Shown here: piece after piece, positions 43,366 through 52,859 of the stretch | How positions within the stretch are numbered: position 1 is the stretch's first letter | How the letters are laid out: each line of letters begins with the position of its first letter | NCBI GenBank assembly: GCA_050789445.1 | Contig: JAILXR010000001.1 | Location: 558,001-622,000, forward strand | Length of the DNA: 64,000 nucleotides | DNA from: JAWSVE01 sp050789445 | Lineage (GTDB): Bacteria > Pseudomonadota > Gammaproteobacteria > Pseudomonadales > Cellvibrionaceae | Direction: 5' to 3' | Made by a program: the position numbers and the translations under genes | Notes under the pieces: generated by a model | What the model was told of the DNA's origin: nothing | Seen by the model: only the letters and a program-made list of their open reading frames with translations | Database searches by the model: none

Positions 43366-44061
43366 TTAGCAATTTTCCACGACAAAATTTCTATTCATCA
43401 GATCAATGGTTACATACTTACTATCAATACAAATAATTTGTGAAAATTCGGTTTTATTGCCCAATGAAAATAGCTCATTTTTCATTTCATCAGTTAGATC
43501 ATCAAATATTGGAGATTCTGGCCGAACGTCAAAAATCACCAGAATATTAAGGTCATACTCTTTATACCTAGGATAATTAATATACTTTTTCCATTTCTCC
43601 AATACTGTACTCACGGTCCTTATAACCCAGTTTCTTTCTTCTTTTAGCCCCATGCTTGGAGGGCCCGTAATTTCTTTTTTTGAAACTAGGCGGGCTAGTT
43701 CGCGGCCCTTAATCTTCGATTCACTGTCGCTATATTCGAAATCACTTTTTTCCAGAAACCCATCGCTATTTTCCAGCAGAGACAAAGCGTGGCCATAATT
43801 TTTGTTTTTTTGTTCGGTAATTTCTACGCCGATGGAACCCTTGCTCGAATAAATTTCAAAATCCGGCTTGTCATCATACACAACTGTTGCCGGATAGCTC
43901 CAAAGGCCAGCCCCAAGGGAATTCAAGATAAACTGAGCAAACATGGCAGATTCAACATGAAAAGTAGTTCGGCCATCTGCTCTGGATGGCAACTGCTTCA
44001 GGAAGTAGCTAAAGAAACTTGCCACTTCTTTTTCATTCTTAAATTCGGCTCTATATTTCAT
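43366..44061 (-). CDS. Putative PD-(D/E)XK nuclease-like protein (cassette-like)
   Basis: Protein of 231 residues. The segment VVYDDKPDFEIYSSKGSIGVEITEQK (about 62-87) looks like the PD-(D/E)XK nuclease core: Asp before a strand, then Glu in a following strand, though the usual Lys is replaced (EIT). The rest is helical and strand-mixed, with a DLNILVIFDVRP strand later. Catalytic activity cannot be assumed. An attC-like site precedes the gene (44066-44128) and half a site follows. No methylase or other restriction gene is nearby. Confidence 0.5.
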   Translation of the reverse strand: MKYRAEFKNEKEVASFFSYFLKQLPSRADGRTTFHVESAMFAQFILNSLGAGLWSYPATVVYDDKPDFEIYSSKGSIGVEITEQKNKNYGHALSLLENSDGFLEKSDFEYSDSESKIKGRELARLVSKKEITGPPSMGLKEERNWVIRTVSTVLEKWKKYINYPRYKEYDLNILVIFDVRPESPIFDDLTDEMKNELFSLGNKTEFSQIICIDSKYVTIDLMNRNFVVENC

Positions 44062-44065
44062 TATT

Positions 44066-44128
44066 TGCTAACGCTTATTATAACGGCGCAGCGGTATAAT
44101 AGACTTACACCGCCGTGGCGGGTTAATG
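44066..44128 (-). repeat. Weak attC-like site upstream of the nuclease-like gene
   Basis: Minus-strand stretch of 63 bases between TAAC at the left and GTTAGCA at the right. Partial pairing links ACGGCGGTGTA with TACCGCTGCGCCGT. The outer boxes deviate more from consensus than at the other two sites. It would be the attC of a preceding cassette that has been lost. Confidence 0.35.
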
Positions 44129-44631
44129 TTCGTATTTCGTAGTTTTGCAGCCTTAGCGGTATAACACGCAATTCTTACAGCTCCAAAATCTCTCTTATCT
44201 TTTTGTTTTTCTAGAAGTTATTTCTTTTGTAAATACTGATCCGTAATTATGAAGCCGTAGTAGGTTTATTACGGATTTTGAGCATTAAACCGTCTTAGCG
44301 GGATAATGTCGAGAGAATGGCGCGACACTTCCCTTTAACTGTTTGAATTTATTTGAGTTTTTTAAGTTGCGCATTTAACTTGCTGATTATGCAGTTGAGG
44401 TTGTTTTTGTGCAGATTCAGTTCATTTGCTCATATGTACAGTGCCGGTGGGTTTTATAAAGGTTTTAAAGCGGTTTTGAGGAGTGTGAAGATATCAGTGT
44501 TTGATGTTTGTATGTTCATTATCGTTTGGCTGTTCTCGACCTATATGGCGAAAGTCCGTATAGTACGCGACCCCGATTGGTAGATCTTTCTTCCTTATAC
44601 ACATAAACAAACAACTCATTCAGGTATTCCC
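44129..44631. other. Intergenic region before ybiT
   Basis: About 500 bases. Short related motifs recur: AGCGGTATAA (near 44089 and 44151), AGCGGGATAATGT (44296) and GGCGGGTTAATGT (44116). They may be remnants of recombination sites. A 76-residue frame at 44353-44583 has no ribosome site or similarity that I can see. The promoter of ybiT must lie at the right end but no good box is seen. Confidence 0.4.
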
Positions 44632-46218
44632 TTGATCACGACTGCAAACATCACCATGCAATTTGGCGCTAAGCCTTTGTTCGAAAATATTTCTGTAAAA
44701 TTTGGCGGTGGCAACCGTTATGGATTAATTGGTGCAAATGGTTGCGGTAAATCGACATTTATGAAAATTCTCGATGGATCATTAACGCCATCAGCTGGAA
44801 ATGTGTCAATAACGCCGAACGAGCGTATTGGTAAACTGAGTCAAGATCAGTTTGCGTTTGAAGAGTTTAGTGTGATTGATACTGTGATTATGGGGCACAC
44901 AGAGCTTTGGAGAGTGAAACAAGAACGGGATAGAATTTACGCCTTACCAGAAATGTCAGAAGAAGAGGGCATGGCCGTAGCGGATTTGGAAGTACAATTT
45001 GCTGAAATGGACGGTTACACTGCCGAGAGTCGCGCTGGAGAATTCTTAATCGGTGCAGGTATTGAAGTTGACCTGCATTTTGGGCCGATGAGTGAAATCG
45101 CACCGGGTAGGAAGTTGCGGGTTCTTTTAGCGCAAGCGTTGTTTTCTGATCCTGATATTTTGCTGCTCGATGAGCCAACAAATAACTTAGATATTAATAC
45201 CATTCACTGGTTAGAGTCGGTGTTGAATGAGCGTAAAAGTACGATGGTTATTATTTCTCATGATCGCCATTTTTTAAATTCTGTTTGCACGCACATGGCG
45301 GATATTGATTACGGAGAATTGCGAGTTTATCCGGGTAATTATGATGACTTTATGACGGCTGCGACTCAGGCCCAAGAACGTTTACACAGTGAAAACGCTA
45401 AAAAATCTGCACAAATAGCGGATTTACAACAATTTGTTAGCCGTTTTTCGGCGAACGCTTCTAAGGCAAAACAAGCAACGTCGCGTGCTAAGCAGCTCGA
45501 AAAAATAAAATTAGATGACATAAAAGCATCGAGTCGTGTAACACCGTATATTCGTTTTAAGCAAGATAAAAAATTACATCGACAGGCATTAATTCTAGAA
45601 AATGTTGGTCATGGTTTTGACGGAGAGAAATTATTTGATAAAGGCAATCTGATTTTAGATGCGGGGTCACGTCTAGCAATATTAGGAGAGAATGGTGTAG
45701 GAAAAACAACGTTGTTGCGCTGTTTGATGAATGAGTTGGCGGTAAATGAAGGCGTTATTAAGTGGTCAGAAAACTCAACGCTGGGTTATTGTCCGCAAGA
45801 TAGTACTGATGATTTTAATGTCGATTTAAATTTGTTTGATTGGATGAGCCAGTGGAGAAAACCCAGTCATGATGATCAAATTGTTAGGGCAACATTAGGG
45901 CGCTTGTTATTTTCGGCTGATGATTTTTTGAAAAAAGTGAAAGTGTGTTCCGGTGGAGAAAAAAATCGATTGTTGTTTGGTAAGCTAATGATGCAGGATA
46001 CAAATATTCTGTTAATGGATGAGCCAACAAACCATTTGGATATGGAATCTATTGAGGCTTTAAACTTGGCATTGGAGCATTACGATGGAACGTTAATCTT
46101 TGTTTCTCACGACCGAGAGTTTGTTTCGTCATTGGCGACACGTATTGTTGAAATCAAAGGCAAAAAACTAATTGATTTTCAGGGTACATACGATGAATAT
46201 TTGGCTAGTCAAAAATAG
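44632..46218 (+). CDS. ybiT: ABC-F ATPase YbiT
   Basis: Cytosolic ABC-F protein of 528 residues that acts at the ribosome rather than in transport; YbiT-type members have been linked to translation control. Sequence is very close to E. coli YbiT: first nucleotide domain with GANGCGKST (about 34-42) and ILLLDEPTNNLDINTIHWLE, a linker with FSANASKAKQATSRAKQLEKIKLDDIKASSR, second domain with GENGVGKTT (about 355-363) and VCSGGEKNRLLFGKLMMQ, then LLMDEPTNHLDME. The start is TTG seven bases after AGG, in line with the family start. A bidirectional terminator follows. Confidence 0.95.
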   Translation: MITTANITMQFGAKPLFENISVKFGGGNRYGLIGANGCGKSTFMKILDGSLTPSAGNVSITPNERIGKLSQDQFAFEEFSVIDTVIMGHTELWRVKQERDRIYALPEMSEEEGMAVADLEVQFAEMDGYTAESRAGEFLIGAGIEVDLHFGPMSEIAPGRKLRVLLAQALFSDPDILLLDEPTNNLDINTIHWLESVLNERKSTMVIISHDRHFLNSVCTHMADIDYGELRVYPGNYDDFMTAATQAQERLHSENAKKSAQIADLQQFVSRFSANASKAKQATSRAKQLEKIKLDDIKASSRVTPYIRFKQDKKLHRQALILENVGHGFDGEKLFDKGNLILDAGSRLAILGENGVGKTTLLRCLMNELAVNEGVIKWSENSTLGYCPQDSTDDFNVDLNLFDWMSQWRKPSHDDQIVRATLGRLLFSADDFLKKVKVCSGGEKNRLLFGKLMMQDTNILLMDEPTNHLDMESIEALNLALEHYDGTLIFVSHDREFVSSLATRIVEIKGKKLIDFQGTYDEYLASQK

Positions 46219-46245
46219 TCTACTGTGAAGTAATTAATAGTACAC

Positions 46246-46289
46246 AAAAAAGCCGCCGTTAAGTGAATCTTATACGGCGGCTTTTTTTG
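46246..46289. terminator. Bidirectional terminator between ybiT and mscL
   Basis: AGCCGCCGT (46251-46259) and ACGGCGGCT (46274-46282) with flanking A and T runs. It serves ybiT (plus) and mscL (minus). Confidence 0.9.
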
Positions 46290-46317
46290 TTACCTCAGAA
46301 GCTCTAAAGCCTATGAT

Positions 46318-46716
46318 TTACTTTTTAAGTAGATCACGGATTTCTGTTAACAATACTTCTTCGTTTGAAGGTTTAGGTGGAGCTGCAGGTGCTTCTTCTT
46401 CTTTTTTCTTCAAAGAATTCATCGCTTTTACTGCCATGAAGATCGCAAAGGCAACAATAATGAAATCAACTAGAACTTGAATGAACTTACCATAGGAGAT
46501 GACAACAGCGGGTGCTTCGCCTACGGCTTCTTTTAGGACAAATGCTAGATCGCTAAAATCTACGCCGCCCATTAATAAGCCAATCGGTGGCATGATCACA
46601 TCACCAACGAATGAAGAAACGATTTTTCCAAATGCTGCACCAATGATAATACCAACGGCCATGTCGACCACATTACCTTTGACTGCAAAAGCTTTAAATT
46701 CTGACATCATTCCCAT
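46318..46716 (-). CDS. mscL: Large-conductance mechanosensitive channel
   Basis: MscL of 132 residues, near the usual 136. It shows the first transmembrane helix VKGNVVDMAVGIIIGAAFGKIVSSFVGDVIMPPIG (about 13-46), which gates the pore, a short periplasmic loop, the second helix (about 69-93) and the C-terminal helical bundle ending EEVLLTEIRDLLKK. It protects cells from lysis on sudden osmotic downshift. AAGGG lies eight bases before the ATG. It is single and convergent with ybiT. Confidence 0.95.
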   Translation of the reverse strand: MGMMSEFKAFAVKGNVVDMAVGIIIGAAFGKIVSSFVGDVIMPPIGLLMGGVDFSDLAFVLKEAVGEAPAVVISYGKFIQVLVDFIIVAFAIFMAVKAMNSLKKKEEEAPAAPPKPSNEEVLLTEIRDLLKK

Positions 46717-47144
46717 AGTGTTTACCCTTTAAGTTTTTTAATATTGTTTTAAGAAAAGTGTTTAGACCTAATTCATAGCACTTGGTCGTGGATACTACGC
46801 AAGCATTGATATTTTGTCTCTACTCAGAAGAGCAAATACCACATCATTTTACAATTCGTCATACTGTACGAGTGGTGTTCAATTTTGTGGGGTTATTTAG
46901 AGTATTTTCTATTGTTATTTTAAAATCTCACTTGCTCAATAATACGCGTTCCGGTCGAAGTACTGATCGAGCATGTTAACGAAAAAAAACAAAAGAAGGT
47001 ATATTTTTGTAAGGTTTATTGAGGCGAAGTCTTATATTAATGAAGCGTTTGCAGCATGTGTCAAGTATATCTAATAGGAACTAATGATTTATTCTTAGGT
47101 GCGTAATGGTACTTTATTTTTATCAAGTTTGTATTTGCCCTGGA
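46717..47144. other. Gene-free stretch
   Basis: About 430 bases between mscL and yaiI with no supportable gene; a 65-residue frame at 46782-46979 has no ribosome site. No hairpin or repeat stands out. Confidence 0.5.
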
Positions 47145-47603
47145 TTATTCTGCGGTGCGTAGATGTTTAGTAATCAGTCTATCAAGATGATTTGCAAAAT
47201 TCTGGCGATCAGTTTGGTTTAGCGCTGAAGGTCCGCCAGTATTCACACCGCTGGAGCGTATGGTATCCATAAAGTCTCGGATGTTGAGACGCGCTTTGAT
47301 ATTTTCTGTTGAATACAATTCACCTCGAGGGCTAAGTGCAAAGCCTCCCGCATCAATGACTTCAGCTGCCAGTGGGATGTCGCTGGTAATAACGAGATCT
47401 CCTTTTTTGGTACGTTTCACAATTTCATCATCGGCAACATCAAACCCGGCGCTGACTTGTACAGATGAAATATAAGGGGAAGGTGGTGTTTTAAGCCCTT
47501 GATTAGCGATGAGTGTGGTTTGAATTTTTGCGCGATTGGCAGCTTTGTACAAAATGTCTTTTATAACCGTCGGACAAGCGTCCGCGTCCACCCATATTTT
47601 CAT
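47145..47603 (-). CDS. yaiI: YaiI/YqxD family protein (UPF0178)
   Basis: Protein of 152 residues, UPF0178. It has the NYN/PIN-like acidic motifs MKIWVDADACPTVIKDILYKAANR (1-24) and GDLVITSDIPLAAEVIDAGG (about 68-87), then ALSPRGELYSTENIKARLNIRDFMD. The fold suggests nuclease activity, but none has been shown to my knowledge. It lies two bases after the VOC gene on the same strand, so they form an operon. Confidence 0.9.
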   Translation of the reverse strand: MKIWVDADACPTVIKDILYKAANRAKIQTTLIANQGLKTPPSPYISSVQVSAGFDVADDEIVKRTKKGDLVITSDIPLAAEVIDAGGFALSPRGELYSTENIKARLNIRDFMDTIRSSGVNTGGPSALNQTDRQNFANHLDRLITKHLRTAE

Positions 47604-47605
47604 GA

Positions 47606-47968
47606 TTATTCAGACCACACGGCAAATTCATTTTCACTGGGATCAGTAAAGTGAAAACGTTTTCCACCCGGAAAAGAGAAAATAGGTTCTATGATTGAGC
47701 CGCCAGCAGATTCGATTTTGTCTAATGTCGCTTCTAGATCTTTGCTATAAAAAACGATTAAGGCGCTGCCATTTTTTGTCGTTACATTTTTGTCGGATTG
47801 AAAAAAGCCACCATCGAGCCCTTCATTGGAAAAGGCTGTGTACTCGGGGCCATAATCTGTAAAGGTCCAGCCAAACACTTGGCTAAAAAAAGATTTAGTT
47901 CCTGCTAAGTCTTTTGCTGGGAATTCAACATAATTCATTTTTTCGTGCTTATGACCAGTGTCAGACAT
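47606..47968 (-). CDS. VOC-family protein
   Basis: Protein of about 120 residues with the glyoxalase/bleomycin-type VOC fold: MNYVEFPAKDLAGTKSFFSQVFGWTFTDYGPEYTAFSNEGLDGGFF and then GGKRFHFTDPSENEFAVWSE, with the two expected metal-ligand Glu positions. The start at 47968 is preceded by a perfect AGGAGG five bases upstream; the longer frame up to 48028 has none. It is the first gene of a two-gene operon with yaiI. The substrate is unknown. Confidence 0.85.
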   Translation of the reverse strand: MSDTGHKHEKMNYVEFPAKDLAGTKSFFSQVFGWTFTDYGPEYTAFSNEGLDGGFFQSDKNVTTKNGSALIVFYSKDLEATLDKIESAGGSIIEPIFSFPGGKRFHFTDPSENEFAVWSE

Positions 47969-48228
47969 GTCAGCCTCCTTTTTATTTCTTCTTTGAAGTG
48001 TTTCAAACTTAGCTACTTTATATATCAACTGACGAAACAGGGTGACTACTTTAGCGCCAATTGTGTTTTTCAGCCAGCCTGATTTTGTTGGTTGACTTCT
48101 ACTTGGTATATTCGGCAGAATGGTTTGTATAACAAACTAATAAGAATAAATGTAAAGATCTAATAATTGCTGCAGAGCCAACAAAACACATAAAAATAAT
48201 TATTTATTTCGTCATTATTGAGGTGTTC

Positions 48229-49938
48229 ATGAGTTTATCAAAATCTACACGAAGACATTTTCTAAAAGGCAGTGTGTCGACTGCGGGTTTAATCGGAACA
48301 GGTTTAGGGCTTGGAGCGACTTGGTCAAATCAGTCTGAAGCAAAAGTACTTCCGGACAATAACCCAAAAGCAATTGTTAAAACTACTGCAGGAAAGATTC
48401 GCGGGACGATTGCTGATGGTGTCAGAATTTATCGCGGTATTCCTTATGGTGCGGATACCGGCGGTGAAAATCGTTTTCTTCCTCCGCAGCCTGTCGAAAA
48501 ATGGGATGGAATACGTGATGCATTAGAGTTTGGCAATATGGCTCCACAAGCGGGCGGAATAGCTGGCGCGGGTCGTCCACTGGCTGATGCAAGAATTACG
48601 AGTGCTTTGTTTGCTCCATTAACGGCTCAACCTCAATCGGAAGATTGTTTGTTTCTCAATGTTTGGTCAAAAGGCGTTGGGAAAAAAGCCAACCGTCCGG
48701 TTATGGTTTGGTTGCACGGTGGTGGTTTTACATCCGGTAGTGGTGCATCAAGCCTTTATGACGGTATTAATTTATGTCGTCGCGGTGATGTGGTGGTTGT
48801 TACGATTAATCATCGTCTCGGTGCTTTAGCACATTTAAATTTATCGCCGTTAAATAAAGACCAGTATGGCGATAAATATAAAAACTCTGGTATGGCAGGC
48901 ATGTTAGATGCGGTACAAGCGCTAGAATGGGTGAGAGACAATATTAAGCAATTTGGTGGTGATGCAAATAACGTCACCATTTTTGGCGAATCAGGTGGAG
49001 GGAGAAAAGTATCGACGTTGTTAGCAACGCCGTCTGCGAAAGGTCTTTTCCATCGAGCAATTATTCAAAGTGGACCAGGATTGCGTTTCCCTACACAAGA
49101 AATTGCCACGCTTCGAACAAAAATTTTAATGGAAGAGTTAGGATTAACAGCGGATCAAACCGATAAATTATTAGCGATTCCTTTTGAAAAAATTGCTGCT
49201 GCACAAGGTGTGGCAGAAAGAAAAACAGTCGCTCAGTTGCCTGAGAGCGCGCCATTTTTTGATCGCTATGGTTGGTCGCCAGTAGTTTGTGATGCATTAC
49301 CGCATTCGCCCTTTGATCCGGAAGCGCCGCAAGAATCTATTGATATTCCCGTGATGATTGGAACCAATCGGCATGAAATGGCTTTATTTATTTCGCCAAA
49401 TAAAGCACTCGATACGATTGATATGAAAATGCTGAAAGCGCAGGTAAAACCGTTTGCGGGTGATAAGGCAGACGAATTAATTGCGACTTATCAAAAACAA
49501 TACCCTGAAGAAAATTTACGTGGCATTTTATTGCTCATACTTGCCGATGATCGTTACAGAATGGATTCAATTCGATTAGCAGAACGAAAAAGTAAAAAGA
49601 AAGCAGCGCCTATTTATATGTATCGTTTCGATTGGGAAACGCCGGTTTGGAATGGTTTGCTAAGAGCGAGCCATGCACTTGAAATTCCGTTTGTATTTAA
49701 TAACGCCCAACTGAGTGATGCTTTCACTGGTGGCGGCCCAGATGCGGTTCAATTGTCTGCTGTGATGAGTGAAACATGGATGAGTTTTGCGAGAACGGGT
49801 AATCCAAATAATGACATGCTCGCTAAGTGGAAACCTTATGATTCTAAGAACAGATCGACAATGTTGTTTAGCAATAGTCCTGAACTTGTCAATGATCCGG
49901 GTTCAGTAGAACGTCTTGCGTGGCAAGGTATTCGTTAA
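48229..49938 (+). CDS. Tat-exported type-B carboxylesterase
   Basis: Exported esterase of about 569 residues. The N-terminus has a Tat signal, STRRHFLKG followed by a weakly hydrophobic segment, so it is exported folded. The enzyme shows GRIRG, the oxyanion-hole HGGGFTSGSG (about 160-169), the nucleophile GESGGG (about 252-257), and a later Glu and the His in RASHALEIPFVF. The start ATG at 48229 has GAGG upstream; GTG at 48223 is less likely. It is the first gene of a run of esterases and oxidases on the plus strand. Substrate unknown; ester-linked aromatic or fatty compounds are plausible. Confidence 0.85.
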   Translation: MSLSKSTRRHFLKGSVSTAGLIGTGLGLGATWSNQSEAKVLPDNNPKAIVKTTAGKIRGTIADGVRIYRGIPYGADTGGENRFLPPQPVEKWDGIRDALEFGNMAPQAGGIAGAGRPLADARITSALFAPLTAQPQSEDCLFLNVWSKGVGKKANRPVMVWLHGGGFTSGSGASSLYDGINLCRRGDVVVVTINHRLGALAHLNLSPLNKDQYGDKYKNSGMAGMLDAVQALEWVRDNIKQFGGDANNVTIFGESGGGRKVSTLLATPSAKGLFHRAIIQSGPGLRFPTQEIATLRTKILMEELGLTADQTDKLLAIPFEKIAAAQGVAERKTVAQLPESAPFFDRYGWSPVVCDALPHSPFDPEAPQESIDIPVMIGTNRHEMALFISPNKALDTIDMKMLKAQVKPFAGDKADELIATYQKQYPEENLRGILLLILADDRYRMDSIRLAERKSKKKAAPIYMYRFDWETPVWNGLLRASHALEIPFVFNNAQLSDAFTGGGPDAVQLSAVMSETWMSFARTGNPNNDMLAKWKPYDSKNRSTMLFSNSPELVNDPGSVERLAWQGIR

Positions 49939-50022
49939 TCAATCGATACCCTAAAAATTATTTGGAATTAAAAGTTTTAAATAATAATGAAAATAAAGGA
50001 TCTTTTTAAAGAGATAAAAAAC

Positions 50023-51834
50023 ATGAAAAACTTTATAGAAATCTCAAAGTTAAACCCTTGTAAATATACAGCTTCAGCGTTGTTTGTTGTCAGTCTTGCT
50101 TTGCTCGGTTGTAGTGAAGCGCCACCGGAAAAAAATACCGTTGTGGAGAGTGAAAGAGAAGTACAAAAAATCTCAAAGCCGGGCGTTTATGAAGGCTATG
50201 CTGAAGAACGTTTTGATGGTTATGACTTATCGTCAGAATATGTTGCCATGCGTGACGGCACTCGATTGGCGGTTGATATTTTTCGACCTACTAAAAATGG
50301 TGAGGTCGTCGATGAAAAATTTCCGGTGTTATGGATGCACACGCCATACAATCGTAGAAATTATGCCGGTGGTTTAACGGGAGAGCGTTATCCGGGTAAA
50401 GCAGCTAAGTTAGTGAAATACGGCTATAACGTGGCGATTGTGGATTTTCGTGGTTTGTTTTCAAGTTTTGGTACGAATCAAGGATACAACCGCGGCGAAT
50501 GGCAAGATGCAGCTCGGATGGATTCTTACGATGTCACAGAGTGGTTAGCAAAGCAGGAATGGAGCAACGGCAATATTGGTATGTGGGGTTGTTCTGCTAC
50601 TGGCGGTAGTCAGATGCAAGCATTAACTGTTGCGCCGCCCAGTTTAAAAGCGGTTTTTCCAATGAGCTGTGAATGGGATGTTTATCCATTTGCATCGGCC
50701 GGAGGGATTTCCCCACCTGAGGGCGTACCGACACGTATTATGCGCGGTCCTTCTCGAGCAGATCGAGATAAAATGTCAGTGCCTGTTGATAGCGATAAAG
50801 ATAAAAGTTTAATGATGCAAGCGATTGCTGAGCATGAAAATAATATTGAAACGGCTGGCTATACGCCTTTTAAAGACAGTAAAGCAGCAAACTTTGATAA
50901 TCAATGGTGGATAAAAAGTTCTCCTTATCCTCACAAAGAAACGATTGAGAAATCGGGTATCGCGATTTATTCAGCAGCGAATCTAGATGAAGAGGGTCCA
51001 GGTTACGGTCCGTACTTCACGTTTAATAATGTGAATAATCCAAGAAAAATAATTATTGGTCCCGCAACGCATTGTGATTGGACAACCGTTGAAAAAGAAA
51101 CGGGTTTCGATATTTTAGTAGAAGAATTGCGTTTTTTTGATCGTTGGTTAAAAGACGTTGATAACGGCATTATGAAAGAAGACCCCGTTACCTATTACAC
51201 TTACAATGTTGAAGAAAATAACGGTTGGAAAACGGCAAAGCAGTGGCCGCTACCTAATCAAGAATTAACGCCCTTTTATTTGGGTGAGGGTTCTTTAAAT
51301 ACGGGAGCGAGTACTGGAGATCAAAAGTCGACAAAACTGACGGTGGATTATGAAATAGATAACGATAATTTTTGGGATAAGGGCCTTGTTTTTAAAACGG
51401 CGCCTTTGGAAAGTGATATTCAAATTACTGGCCATCCACAAATGAAATTATTTTTATCGACAACAGCAACCGATGCGGATGTGATTGCGCGAATAGATGA
51501 TTTGGCGCCAGATGGTACACATCGTTATTACACGGTAGAAGGCCGTCTTCGTGCGTCACTCAGAAAAACAGAAGCAGCACCTTATAATAATTTAGGTTTA
51601 CCTTGGCATCCTTTCACAGAGGAATCGGTTCAACCGTTGACTCCAGGTGAAATAGTCGAAGTTGATTTTGATTTCTTTGTGATGTCCTACTTGTTTAAGA
51701 AAGGTCATCAAATACGAGTGACGATAAATTTTGCGGATAAGCGTGCAACGCCTAGAGTAAGCCCAGCTCCGGTTGTGAGTGTTTATCATGATGAAAAATA
51801 TCCTTCAGCGCTCATTTTGCCTGTCATTAATTAA
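50023..51834 (+). CDS. CocE/NonD-family hydrolase lipoprotein
   Basis: Lipid-anchored alpha/beta-hydrolase of about 603 residues. The lipobox is LLGC near residue 31 of the chosen start. The catalytic domain shows MRDGTRLAVDIFRP (about 68-81), MWGCSATGGSQM with the nucleophile Ser near 190, and the C-terminal beta-sandwich (galactose-binding type) typical of the X-Pro dipeptidyl-peptidase C-terminal domain. This family includes cocaine esterase, glutaryl-7-ACA acylase and NonD hydrolases, which cleave esters or amides. An alternative start at 49987 adds twelve residues. It follows the Tat esterase by about 85 bases. Confidence 0.8.
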   Translation: MKNFIEISKLNPCKYTASALFVVSLALLGCSEAPPEKNTVVESEREVQKISKPGVYEGYAEERFDGYDLSSEYVAMRDGTRLAVDIFRPTKNGEVVDEKFPVLWMHTPYNRRNYAGGLTGERYPGKAAKLVKYGYNVAIVDFRGLFSSFGTNQGYNRGEWQDAARMDSYDVTEWLAKQEWSNGNIGMWGCSATGGSQMQALTVAPPSLKAVFPMSCEWDVYPFASAGGISPPEGVPTRIMRGPSRADRDKMSVPVDSDKDKSLMMQAIAEHENNIETAGYTPFKDSKAANFDNQWWIKSSPYPHKETIEKSGIAIYSAANLDEEGPGYGPYFTFNNVNNPRKIIIGPATHCDWTTVEKETGFDILVEELRFFDRWLKDVDNGIMKEDPVTYYTYNVEENNGWKTAKQWPLPNQELTPFYLGEGSLNTGASTGDQKSTKLTVDYEIDNDNFWDKGLVFKTAPLESDIQITGHPQMKLFLSTTATDADVIARIDDLAPDGTHRYYTVEGRLRASLRKTEAAPYNNLGLPWHPFTEESVQPLTPGEIVEVDFDFFVMSYLFKKGHQIRVTINFADKRATPRVSPAPVVSVYHDEKYPSALILPVIN

Positions 51835-51844
51835 GAGATATAAA

Positions 51845-52849
51845 ATGAAATATTTTAATAAAATTAAAAGTCTTCAGTCTTTGTTTATTTTTTGTTTTTT
51901 AATTTTTGGCGTAGCCGCTTGTTCAGAGAAACAAAGTGAAAGTACTTCAACGGTTGAGGAAGCTATTTCCACAGACAAAGTCGATATGGCTGAGTGCGAT
52001 CGTAAATGTATTTCTTCTAAAGTGAATAACTACGTGAAGGGTTTGGTTGAGCATAAAGTGCCGGCTGATCTTTTAGCTCCAGATATTCGAGTGACGGAAA
52101 ATGGTGTTGACGTAAAACCGGGAGAAGGTGTTTGGAAAACAATTACAGATCAGGGCGGCTATCAGCAAGTTTTTATTGATTCAAGCTTGAATGAAGCTGT
52201 CTTTTTTGGCGCATTTAAAGAGCAGGAAGATTCTCTGTTGCTGGCTGTGCGTTTGAAGTTTGCTGATGGAAAAGTTTCAGAAGCAGAACATTTACTATCT
52301 CGCCCAGATACTCGAAACCGTCTTATCTATCGTCACTCGCTAACCGAGCCTAACCCAGTTTATGAGCAGGCGGTTGAGAATCCGCTTTCTCGTGAAAAAC
52401 TTGTTCGTATTGGCCATGCTTATTTTGACGGCATTGCAAATAGCACAGATGAAGGTGTTCCGATGGATCCTTATTGTAATCGCCGAGAGAATGGCGTGTT
52501 ACTGCTTAAGAACAAAAATCCAGAAACTGAACCATGTCCTATCGGCTTTCATCGGTTTAATTACATTACCGATGTTCGAGATCGTCGAGTAGCCGTAGTG
52601 GATGAGGAGAGAGGCTTAGTCTTAATCTGGGGATATTTCGATATTCCAGGAGATGTTGATGTTGCTCCAGGACCTTGGGGGCCATCGGATATCGACAGCC
52701 CAAATGGAGAACCGCGAGTGGATACTCGTAAAATACCTAGAAGCCTTTATATCGCCGAGTTGTTCAAAGTGGTTGATGGCGGAAATATCCGTGATATTGA
52801 AGCGATTATGTTTAATTTAGATTTGGGTGCAAAATCTGGCTGGGAGTAG
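51845..52849 (+). CDS. DUF8021-like lipoprotein
   Basis: Exported lipoprotein of 334 residues, start ATG at 51845, lipobox VAAC near residue 25. The mature domain (VNNYVKGLVEHKVPADLLAPDIRVTENGVDVKPGEGVWKTITDQGGYQQVFID) resembles DUF8021, a beta-barrel (SnoaL-like) domain seen next to hydrolases in fungi and bacteria. Two related halves may be present: VRIGHAYFDGIANST in the second half is like the first. It is ten bases after the previous gene and may bind the substrate or product. Family assignment is from memory of the pattern; the activity is unknown. Confidence 0.6.
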   Translation: MKYFNKIKSLQSLFIFCFLIFGVAACSEKQSESTSTVEEAISTDKVDMAECDRKCISSKVNNYVKGLVEHKVPADLLAPDIRVTENGVDVKPGEGVWKTITDQGGYQQVFIDSSLNEAVFFGAFKEQEDSLLLAVRLKFADGKVSEAEHLLSRPDTRNRLIYRHSLTEPNPVYEQAVENPLSREKLVRIGHAYFDGIANSTDEGVPMDPYCNRRENGVLLLKNKNPETEPCPIGFHRFNYITDVRDRRVAVVDEERGLVLIWGYFDIPGDVDVAPGPWGPSDIDSPNGEPRVDTRKIPRSLYIAELFKVVDGGNIRDIEAIMFNLDLGAKSGWE

Positions 52850-52859
52850 TTTTGATCGG

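Noticed and set aside
35299..44061. Defence island made of SUKH, MutS-like and nuclease-like genes
   Set aside because: The parts are not in one operon, no known defence system architecture is matched, and the nuclease motif is incomplete.
41690..44128. Functional integron
   Set aside because: No integrase gene or attI is seen in the window; only attC-like sites, two of them weak or broken. Kept as a CALIN-like candidate instead.
44353..44583. 76-residue frame upstream of ybiT
   Set aside because: TTG start without ribosome site; one hydrophobic stretch only; no support for a gene.
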